Source of the DNA: Purpureocillium takamizusanense
Lineage: Eukaryota; Ascomycota; Sordariomycetes; Hypocreales; Ophiocordycipitaceae
DNA length: 64,000 nt
Direction: 5' to 3'
Assembly (NCBI RefSeq): GCF_022605165.1
Contig: NC_063077.1
Location: forward strand, 806,001 to 870,000
The translations under genes and the position numbers were made by a program. The notes beneath the pieces are model-generated. The model saw only the letters and a program-made list of their open reading frames with translations. It was not told the DNA's origin and did not search any database. Every line of letters starts with the position of its first letter. The first letter of the stretch is position 1. This document shows, one piece after another, positions 55,685-64,000 of the stretch.

Positions 55685-56449
55685 GTTTTTGTTTACAACA
55701 GACACGGGCGAGCGGGTCACGTCTGCTCCGTCGTTGTCGTCGTCGTTGTCGTCGCCGTTGTCGGCGGCAGGGAGAGAGGAGTCATGGCATGGGAGGGCCA
55801 GAGCATCTGACGAGCGAGCGAGCAAGTTGGTTTTAAGGGCGAGGGAGAAATGCGACATGTAGGGGGGCCATTGTGTTGTTGAGATTTGGTTGGAATGCGG
55901 GCTTACGGGCAGGTTGCACCACGCCCGCGAAAAAACAGCAAGACACATGGGCTGTGCCGTTAACATTCCATTCATTATACCCACTTTACGTGCATGAGCA
56001 CGAAGGAATTGATTAGATGGGCTGAGAGCAGCAAAGCGTCGTGGGCTGATGAGTTTCAATGGTGATTCGAAGTCGTCAGGCAGGAGGCGGATTGCCATGG
56101 TTCGGCAAGCTGCCCGTTTACTTGGCCCGTTCCATCACTCGACGCAAGAATTGATTACTTGTAAATGTTTAAGCCCGTATCGGCTGCTTTGTCCAACAGC
56201 CCGCGCAGCGCGGTCTTGAGGACTTTTTACGGAATAGGTCGGAACTGATCAATCCTGTTTCACGATTTCGAGGAAATTGAGGCTGGGCTTGGTAATAAAG
56301 CTTCGTTGAAAAACATTCGAGGAGACTAAGGGTGTTCCATATACATTAAAGAAGGGGCCAGAAGCAACTCGGAAACGACCGTGGTCCGACTTTCAGAATA
56401 ACGAAACAGCAACGAGGCCGCATGCCGGGCCGCCGGATAACAAGGCATA
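55685..56449. other. Convergent spacer, nothing recognised
   Basis: Lies between two gene 3' ends. A GTCGTC run near 55733-55760 follows the first stop. No coding frame is supported. Confidence 0.4.
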
Positions 56450-57171
56450 CTAGTATTTCGTCGGACAATAGTTGATTATGTCGGCCTCCTCTAGGCTTAT
56501 GCAGCGCTCGCGCCCGTCGTCGTCCTCTAGAGCCATCAGTGCCTTTCCCTCATCGCCTCTCCTCTTCTTTGCATGTATGTTCGGATGGATGGATGGGGGC
56601 AATGGGGGATCTGCGCGTAGCGGGCGAAAGGCTTTGTCGCGTGTGATCTGGTGTCTAAAGGTATCAACTTACCCGGCTCAGACCAAGGCATCCAGTGGAT
56701 CTCCTTGTGCATCGTCCTGTCGACATATTTGAGTATTTCTTGACCCTTGCACGCCCAGTCAAACGGGATGCTGATGATGTCGAAGTTGGCCCGGCACGTC
56801 CCCGGCGCGCAGCCCCCCTCGTGATGAAGGTCTTCGAGGAGGAGCTGTTCGTTGCTGTTTATGCTGGACATGGGGTAGATGGTGAGGTCGGGGCAATGGA
56901 ACCGGGCCCTCAGCGTGCTCTGCACCTCGTTACGCTCGTACTCGTCGCGGATGTAGATGAAGCAGAGGTCGAGTGTCTTATCCGTGTATTTGCGCCACAC
57001 GACGCTTACGACGTTCGCGAGGCGCTGGGCGACTAACGGGTCCCAGACGATGTCGTCGCCGGCCGGGCCGGCTCGCCGGGCTAGCTGCGGCGGCGGTCGC
57101 CGATGGCGAGCGAAGACCCAAGCGTCTCTCGCGCTGAGCAAGGACGGGTAGGGGTGGCGTGTGGGTGCCAT
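56450..57171 (-). CDS. Hypothetical protein, 219 aa
   Basis: Exon 1 57171-56673 (MAPTRHPYPSLLSARDAWVF) and exon 2 56610-56450 joined by a 62-nt intron (GTAAGT donor, CGCAG acceptor, phase 1). Splicing adds a credible acidic end (KALMALEDDDGRERCISLEE then ADIINYCPTKY), whereas reading on gives a shorter, less natural tail. The central part looks folded and Cys-containing: LAQ-type helix QRLANVVSVVWRKYTDKTLD, FIYIRDEYERNEVQSTLRAR, LHHEGGCAPGTCRANFDIIS and KGQEILKYVDRTMHKEIHWM. No signal peptide or membrane segment. I do not recognise the family; the weak branch point is the main doubt in the model. Confidence 0.6.
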
Positions 57172-58879
57172 GGCCCTGCTGCACAGCTGGGCGAGCCCGT
57201 TCTTCTTCTGGTACTACTACGAGTGCTTTGTTCTTTCCCCCCTTCAATCGTTTGGGGTGGGCGGGGGGAAACGTCGGGGAGACACGAAGCCGAGATGACG
57301 AGGGCTGATCAAGGCCGAGATGACACGAGAGGAGGGAGGAAACGTGACCTATGCAAGTGAAATGGAAGAAGATAAGACGGCTTGAAGAACAAAGATAAAG
57401 GAGGAGGGGAAGGGGGGGGGGAAGGGAGGAGAATAGAAATCATCCACAGCTGCTTTATAGTTGCAGAGACCTCCGAGCACTGATTGTAGAAAGGCCCTCG
57501 GCACGTTTGAGTAATTGTGACTTTGCCATTTCTCACACCCCTTGTTCCAGTACGTAAAATCGTTTGCAAATCGACCGAGTACTTACTCGTACGTTTTGAA
57601 AATAGGAGCGCTCATTGATATTTTCTTTCTCGCTTTCCAATAACGTCATGAAACGTAAACGCAGCCCCCGGGGGGGGGCTACCTTTTCGACACGGGCCAC
57701 ATTCCCTGCTCACCCATATAGCACAGCCCTTGGGGACTCATCAATTGTGTGGTATGTATGGACCAGGGTCTGCCTTACCCCGCTGGCACCTTTGGCTGTT
57801 AAACGCGCTGCGACAGAGAAGGGGAAAATGGAGAGGAGGGAAAGAACCTCCCCCTTTTTAAGCGGCGGTCGGCCGGGGCCGCGCTGGGTTCCATGCCGGG
57901 CACGGGACCCTAGCGCGGGCCGCCCGCCCGGGTGGATCTCGGTGCGCCGGGGCCGCGAAGTGGGGCCGCATGGAGAGGAGTCTTTCGGGGCCCCGGTCCG
58001 TCCGTCCCCCTTCACGGCGCGGGGGGAGGCATTGTTTGCAACCAAGTACGTAAAGGCGGGGTGAGGTAATGTGGGTGCCTTGCATACATTACATCGATGT
58101 GTGTCGGCACGGAGCACGTAGAGAGCCGCTCCCAAGGCAACATGAAGGGGTTGGGCATCCCAGAACTAGTTGCCTAAACCTGCTTTGGCTATTCTTTGAC
58201 CGAGGTACTGAGGTGCTATAAGGTACTCACGTTTAATGGGCATGTGAGAACATAGATGACGGCTTAGGGCACTGATTTTTGCCCTGTTGCCGAGAACTAT
58301 ATCGCGTCGGACGTGCGCGCTCTGAATAGGAAAGGTCTAGGGGCACTATGGGACTTGCGAGATATTACGGAAAAGTGCGACTAAGTTACTAGCTACTTGG
58401 AGAAGAATAGGCATCTTGGATCCGTATGGTAGTTATTATCCATGATGTGTCATAGGCAACTTCATGTTGGCCATTTGTACCGCTTTGAGGACAGAGCTAG
58501 TTGTCTTGGCGCGAACCAGACCTCGGCCGGGCCGGAGTCCCCCTCGTGAGGCACCACCGTAGCGCAGGCACCCAAGAAGCGACTTTCCACCTACGACTAG
58601 GATTGAGTAATACGTTGGCTGTACTGTGTCCCCTCACGTATGCAGGCGCCTACAATGCCTGTCTACCTAAGTAGGTAGTTGACTAAGTATGTACTTTGAT
58701 TAGGAGTAAGGTGTTCGTGTAGTTCCCGGGCGGTGTCAAGGCTCGCCGAGGTATAGACGAAGTTGCGCCAAGTTCAACGCATGAGCTAGACTTGGGTCTA
58801 AAAATCCAACATTCTGCGACGTTGCTGCTCTTTCAATTTTCAGTCCTGACTCATTGTTCTGCGTCTGGTGGCTGGGCTA
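57172..58879. other. Spacer with a GC-rich island
   Basis: A strongly GC-rich island at about 57850-58030 sits in otherwise average sequence; frames crossing it are Arg/Pro-rich and look non-coding. A tract of nine or more G lies at 57412-57421. From about 58100 the sequence is A+T-richer with no gene seen. Confidence 0.4.
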
Positions 58880-59391
58880 ATTCGCGAGGATGCATCTATC
58901 TTAGTTCACCATGAGAATACTGCTCACCAAACGCAGACTTGAACAACATGCTGTACGATCCCGACGCGGATCGCATTTCAGCTGTGCTCGATTTCGATTT
59001 CGCGGGTGTTGGGCACCCTGTCGAAGAAATTCTTCTCCTCCGTCCGCGACTTGGGTGGTATGGCCAGCATCGCTGACTCCAAAGGACTTGCAAATGGCTC
59101 TATTGACGGGGAAAATTTGAGGAACCTGCTGGTGTCACTGGGCATGAACTTGAAGCGTGGACGATCGCCTGAGCGTGGGACGTAGCCCTTCAGAAGCATG
59201 GGGCCACTAGGTTGAGCGAGGTCCAAGGCGTCGAAGATCTTGAGAACCTGCACACCTTTGCTGCGTGTCTGGCCCCATTTGAGTTGACGAACGCTGTCAT
59301 GGTGAAGAGGAGGCCGGCAGAGAAAATTGCGGCAAAACGAGCGGCAACCGAAGATACTATAATCAAGGCGCTAATAAGCTTTGGCTACTAA
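58880..59391 (+). pseudogene. Broken APH/choline-kinase-type phosphotransferase
   Basis: The C-terminal half of an aminoglycoside-phosphotransferase-like fold can be read only by changing frame. Segment one (from 58924) has SPNADLNNMLYDPDADRISA and the metal-site wording VLDFDFAGVGHPVEEIL. The reading then shifts by one base near 59040 to DLGGMASIADSKGLANGS and DGENLRNLLVSLGMNL. A second shift near 59155 and an in-frame TGA (ATC GCC TGA GCG TGG) precede AWDVALQKHGATRLSEVQGV, HTFAACLAPFELTNAVMVKR and the natural end ALISFGY at 59391. The HxD catalytic loop is degraded (HHENTA is seen upstream). Two frameshifts and a stop without fitting splice sites make this a relic. It lies next to another kinase-fold gene. 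Confidence 0.65.
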
Positions 59392-59846
59392 TAATGCGAT
59401 GAGTACATTGAGACTTGACGGTTGGCGTGCGAATGGCACTGGAAGTAAGAGTCACCTTGCCTTCTCTTCCTCGCAAGCCACCAGACACGGGGCATCGCGA
59501 CCGGGAATAAGACCGTTATCCCATTGACCTTTAGGAGCCTATTTAGGCGCAAGAAATGGCTCTTGTTACAAATATTGTGCTCGTGGTGATTTATGTTTTC
59601 CCCTCCCATATGGTCGGTGTTACTTGGGTCGCAATGACGGTAAAATCTAAGCAGAGCAGAGCAGAGCAGAGCAGGGTACGCAGGGCGACGTTGGGTGGTC
59701 GCGCCCAACCGTCGGCTGTTGGCTGTTCCCGCTTTGCTGGGTATGGCTGCAATACAAATAGTGGCTCCAGCCGAGTAGGAACTCCTACCAAATTCAGTCC
59801 AGTTGTGTCCATAACGTCGATTTCTAACATCCCAGACTGAAACACA
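59392..59846. other. Short spacer with a GCAGA repeat
   Basis: Contains about five GCAGA-type pentamers at 59652-59675. It separates the APH relic from the kinase-like gene and holds the promoter of the latter. Confidence 0.45.
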
Positions 59847-60808
59847 ATGGCGAGAAAGCCAGTACGCTCCGAACCTGTTGTCCTTCACCATCTCGACGGA
59901 CTCGTAGAGTTCAAGATAATAAAACCCATTCAACTGCCTCGGCAAGGCGGGGGAGGAGGCCAGCAATCGGGAGTCTTCATCGTGCAAGTACGACGCTCGG
60001 CCACCAACCCGGGAGTGCAGAGCGCTGTTCCAATAGTAACGTGCGCTCTGAAGACAGTGAGTATGGATGCACATTCGATGACATGCGTGAGGGGTTTTCC
60101 GGATTAACGAATTGTATCTTCAGTTTCCAAACACGGCACTGAACAAGATACTTTTCCAACGCGAATCGGCAGCAAATGCGGCGCTGGTTCGGTCAACCGC
60201 CCCGGCCGATGCCAAGGCGGCATGTGATTCTATGTTTCTATCTCCGGGCAACTTCATGATCAATCCATGGCCATATTGCTTTGGCATACTTCGGCTGGAT
60301 CCGAACAGTGTCGAGCAATCAGGAAGATGGTTCAGTACGACCGGGCCACCACATTCGGACAAGGCTTGTCCGTGCCTGCTTTTCGAGTACATTCCGGACC
60401 TGATCCCTTTGTCCAATGATTTGATCGACGAACGTCTGGCGAATGCGATAATGGCCATCATAGCACAGCTACATGCATTGAATGTGATGCACGGAGATTA
60501 CGTAGATCGGGCAGCGTGGCCCGAAATCCGATTTACTAACCTGTTCGTACGGCATAATGCCGAGAGTAGCTTACTAGGTACGTTTCTTCTTCGCCGCTAC
60601 TATTCCTCAAGATTCGTCAGCTCATGGCGGGAAAGAGCCTTATGTGCTAGACTTCAACCGTGCCAAGGTGACCCGAGATGGGCTGGGAGACGGCGCGATC
60701 AAGCAGGAAGAACAGGCACATATGCGAGACCTTCTGAACCGGGCCATGTCTGGAAGGCTTGCAATAGATAATATGTCAAGAGAAGTTCAAAATCTTCTCG
60801 GCTTATGA
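59847..60808 (+). CDS. Orphan kinase-like protein, 283 aa
   Basis: Exons 59847-60056, 60124-60577 and 60621-60808; introns of 67 nt (GTGAGT...TTCAG) and 43 nt (GTACGT...GTCAG). Start MARKPVRSEPVVLHHLDGLV. Marks of a reduced kinase fold: ALNKILFQRESAANAALV, hinge-like CLLFEYIPDLIPLSNDLIDE, catalytic-loop region AIIAQLHALNVMHGDYVDRA with HGD, then RFTNLFVRHN, and a DFN metal site in PYVLDFNRAKV. No glycine loop or conserved beta-3 Lys was identified, and the protein is short for a kinase, so it may bind rather than phosphorylate. The junction into AHGGKEPYVLDFNRA is well supported by frame. Function unknown. Confidence 0.72.
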
Positions 60809-61651
60809 ACACTTGTCAACGACAAGGGCCAACTAGAATTAGCAAGAAGGGGCTGCTTGTCATGCGCATAGGGCTATGGCATGACTACCTCCGAGACATT
60901 ACGGAGCAAGCTGGAGTATGTAGGAACCGCTCCTTCTTTCCTCCCTCTGATGGGGGAAGAAGGCAGAGATCAGCAGTTAGCAAATGCATTGCACTGCTCT
61001 GCACTGTATTGGGCGACAAGTCAACGCGTCGGTTGGGTGGACACGAGTTTCCCTGGGGGAGCCCCAGACTGGGAAACGGCAACTCTTGACTCGGCTGTTG
61101 CACCAGGGACTCGACGAATGCCTCATCGATTTGATCGAGTTGCCCCGTGCAAGTCGTCGTCGGGTCATCCGCGACGCTTGGCTGCCAGCCCGTCACCTTC
61201 ATCACTGATGAATGATCCACCCCAGTCTTCACACCCGCGCGGGGGCGGACCCCGGACCCACTGAATTCCAGGCGCTGTGTTAACTGTAAGGTACAGTATA
61301 CACTAACTAGACCCGACGGGCTGACGTCGGCTTGTCGCGGCGGCTACTTTCGGCTCCCCACGGGCGGGCGAGTTGTTCGGCGTGCTGCGGCCTACGCCCT
61401 TGTGTACCTGGGTAGGCACCGTGGCTCCCATACAGGGCAGGTACTGCGCTCGGCTCAAGCAAGCCGACTAACTGACCATCGCAACTACCATCACCGCGGG
61501 CACCGCCGCCGACAGCTTCCCTCTCCCCCCATTGCCTCGAGTTTCTCCTCCGCGACGCGCCGCAATTGATCCTCGGAGAGCGCGCGCTTTCACCTCTTGT
61601 CTGCTTCTTCCCTTCCGCGATACCCTCAGCCTCGTCTGTTCGCCGGCAGCC
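60809..61651. other. Spacer with one protein-like scrap
   Basis: A stretch at about 61065-61208 (+) reads GKRQLLTRLLHQGLDECLID and ELPRASRRRVIRDAWL before a stop, helical and protein-like, but no upstream exon joins it in frame. The rest is the MCC promoter with a CT-rich leader. Confidence 0.35.
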
Positions 61652-64000
61652 ATGCGTTCCCTCCGGGCGCGTTCCCGCCTCCCGCTGAGGCCCCTCCCTC
61701 GCTACATCTCGACGACGAAGACGACGACGACGACGATAACCTCCTCTTCTTCCTCGCCCTTAGCGTCGTCGTCGTCATCATCATCTCCGCCGTCATCCAC
61801 CGCAAATACAGCCTCCTTCTCCTCCTCGTCATCATCGGCAGCAACCTCAGCGACCCCCGCGCTGCAGCAGCTCTCTTCCGTCCTCATCGCCAACCGCGGC
61901 GAAATCGCCATCCGAATCAACCGCACCGCCGAGCGCATGGGCATCCGCGCCACCACTGTCTACACCGACGTTGATGCTGGCTCGTGGCATGCCTCGACGG
62001 GCTTCCAGTCGCTCGGCCTCGGCCCGGCCAACGGCTACCTCGACGGCGACAAGATCATCGCCCTCGCCAAGCGCCATGGCATTCAGGCCCTCCACCCGGG
62101 CTACGGCTTCCTCTCCGAGAATGCCCAGTTCGCCGAGCGCTGCGAGCGCGAGGGCATCGTCTTCGTCGGCCCCCCGGCCTCCGCCATGGCCGACATGGGC
62201 AACAAGGCTCGCAGCAAGGAGATCATGACGGCCGCAAACGTCCCCTGCGTTCCCGGCTATCACGGCGCCGAGCAGGACGAGCAGGATCTCCTGCGCCACG
62301 CCCGTGATGTCTCCTTTCCCGTCCTCCTCAAGAGTGTCCGCGGCGGCGGCGGCAAGGGCATGCGCATCGTCATGACCGAGGACGAGTTCCCAGCTCAGCT
62401 GCGCAGCGCCCGCGCCGAGGCCCGCGCCTCCTTCGGCGAGGGAGGCGAGGTCATGCTCGTCGAGAAGTATATTGTCCGCCCCCGCCATGTCGAGGTTCAG
62501 GTCTTTGCCGACCGCCACGGCAACACCCTCGCTCTCGGCGAGCGCGACTGTAGCGTCCAGCGCCGACACCAAAAGGTGCTCGAGGAGTCCCCCGCCCCGG
62601 ACCTCGACGACGCCACCCGCCACGACCTCTGGGACAAGGCCCGCAAGGCTGCCTCCGCCGTCGGCTACGTCGGCGCCGGTACCGTCGAATTCATCCTCGA
62701 CAAGGACTCGGGCCGCTTCTACTTCATGGAGATGAACACGCGCCTCCAGGTCGAGCACCCCGTCACCGAAATGGTCACGGGCCTCGACCTCGTCGAGTGG
62801 CAGTTCCGCGTTGCCGCCGGCGAGCACCTACCCCTGACCCAGGCCCAGGTCGAGGAGCGCATGGCCCTCCGCGGCGCCGCCATCGAGGCTCGCATCTATG
62901 CCGAGAGCCCAGAGAGGGGCTTCATGCCCGACTCGGGCAAGCTCGTCCACGCCGTCCTGCCTGACGCCGTCCAGGCCGACGAGGACGTTCGCCTCGACTG
63001 GGGCTTCGGCTCCGGCAGCGTCGTCTCCGAGGCCTACGACGGCATGATCGCGAAGCTCATCGTCCGCGGCGAGACCCGCGAGCGCGCCATTGCCAAGCTC
63101 GAGGCCGCCCTGCGCGCTTTTGAGATTGTTGGCGTCAGCACGAATGTCGAATTCCTCAAGCGCTTGTGCCAGGCTGACGCCTTTGTGGCCGGCGACGTCG
63201 AGACGGGCTTCATCGACAAGTGGCGCGACGTGCTCTTTAAGCCTCGTCACATCAGCGACGAGGTCTTTGCCCAGGCGGCCCTGGGCGTGCTGAACCTGCA
63301 ACTCCTTCAGCCGGCCCAGGCTGCGGCGCCGCACGGTCAGACGCTCGGCTTCGGCGACGCCGGCGCCCTGGCCGAGCGCAAGGTGGCCTTCAAGGTGCTC
63401 GACGGCTACAGCGAGAAGGAGGGCGAGGTCGTCGAGGCGAGCGTCACCCAAAAGGGCCACAACCTCTACGACGTGGCCGTGTCGCGCAGGGGCTCCGACG
63501 CCGCGCCCCAGGTGTTCTCCAACGTGGCCAGCGAGCCGACGCGCGAGGGCGCCGTGCTCAAGCTGCAGACGTACTTTCCCGGCGAGCGCATCCTGTCGTC
63601 GGTGGTGCCGCAGGAGGGTGACAACGACACCAAGGTGACCATCTTCCAGCACGGCGTCAAGACAGACCTGGCGTTGTTGCCGCCGGGGTGGTACGAGAAG
63701 GCACTGGGGCTCAAGGAAGCGACGGCCTCGGTGGTGGCGCCGATGCCGTGCAAGATTCTCAAGAATGAAGTAGAAGAGGGACAGGAGGTTAAGAAGGGCA
63801 CGCCCCTGGTCGTGTATGTCTCTCCCGTCGCCGCCATCACGAACACTACCATTGCCCCCCTGTTCTCCTCTTTCTGCCCCTCACTAAACCCCCCACATGA
63901 CGTGTAAGGCTGACCGGGCAATGTAGCATCGAGTCGATGAAGATGGAGACGGTAATTCGGTCGCCCCAGGACGGCGTGGTCAAGAAGCTGGCGCACAAGG
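61652..64000 (+). CDS. Methylcrotonoyl-CoA carboxylase alpha subunit, 3' end cut
   Basis: Biotin-containing subunit of the mitochondrial leucine-degradation enzyme. The start is MRSLRARSRL at 61652. A Ser/Thr-rich Arg-containing presequence (about 70 residues, from CTCCTC-type repeats) suits mitochondrial import. Biotin carboxylase marks: VLIANRGEIAIRINRTAERM, HPGYGFLSENAQFAERCERE, ATP loop LLKSVRGGGGKGMRIVM, RDCSVQRRHQKVLEESP and EMNTRLQVEHPVTEMVTGLD. The carrier domain (ASVVAPMPCKILKNEVEEGQ) is split by a 113-nt intron (63814-63926, GTATGT...TGTAG, phase 2). Exon 2 restores VIESMKMET, whose Lys is the biotin site. Few residues remain beyond the window. Fungal MCC is favoured over propionyl-CoA carboxylase, which fungi usually lack. 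Confidence 0.94.

Noticed and set aside
57850..58030. GC-rich island as rDNA or promoter island
   Set aside because: No recognisable rRNA core sequence and no gene start beside it.
60984..61208. Helical reading GKRQLLTRLLHQG... as a small gene
   Set aside because: Upstream ATG frame is poor and no donor/acceptor pair joins it in phase to a better start; possibly a relic.
1..64000. Secondary-metabolite cluster, prophage, CRISPR or intact transposon
   Set aside because: No synthase, transposase, reverse transcriptase, terminal repeats or spaced repeats were seen on either strand.

Overview
The window reads as nuclear DNA of a filamentous ascomycete, most likely Sordariomycetes and probably Hypocreales (inferred from protein character, not from a search). 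Genes carry short introns (about 43-130 nt) with GTRNGT donors, CTRAC-type branch points and YAG acceptors. Coding DNA is GC-rich with GC-rich third positions, genes lie on both strands without operons, and spacers are long with CT-rich leaders and microsatellites. The named proteins are fungal housekeeping families. I rebuilt most multi-exon genes by hand; exon junctions below come from reading frame, splice consensus and family continuity, without transcript data.

Layout. 0-7 kb, minus strand: allantoicase (C-terminal end cut by the window start), a bacterial-looking GH20 hexosaminidase and a GAF hybrid histidine kinase. 7-12 kb: a lower-GC stretch with poorly conserved small genes and an SRPK-like kinase interrupted by an in-frame TGA. 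12-24 kb: a mucin-like single-pass membrane protein, a divergent Hsp70, a hypothetical protein, a CREG-like flavin-fold protein and an auxin-efflux-carrier-family transporter. 24-29 kb is a gene desert leading to the HOG-pathway MAPKK Pbs2. A SUR7-like four-pass membrane protein follows at 33-34 kb. 34-40 kb is mostly non-coding with one orphan kinase-like gene. 40-51 kb is a conserved block: App1 phosphatidate phosphatase, Drs1 RNA helicase, EB1/Mal3 and the Vam7-type PX-SNARE. 53-57 kb has two conserved or hypothetical proteins. 58.8-60.8 kb holds a broken APH-type gene and a second orphan kinase-like gene. The window ends inside the methylcrotonoyl-CoA carboxylase alpha subunit.

Functionally this is ordinary chromosome with three accessory-looking patches (7-12, 37-40, 58-61 kb), each containing kinase-fold genes that are divergent, interrupted or broken. 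Osmotic signalling is represented by Pbs2 and possibly the hybrid kinase, membrane and vacuole traffic by App1, Vam7 and SUR7-like, and nitrogen and amino-acid catabolism by allantoicase and MCC. I see no biosynthetic cluster, CRISPR, phage, intact transposon or RNA gene.

The most interesting signals are two TGA-C stop contexts. One is an in-frame TGA at a conserved Trp of the otherwise intact SRPK-like kinase. The other is the Vam7 stop, followed in frame by a 50-codon hydrophobic extension. Next come a bacterial-type GH20, a 28-bp perfect palindrome upstream of an orphan kinase, and a small element with three tandem hairpins.
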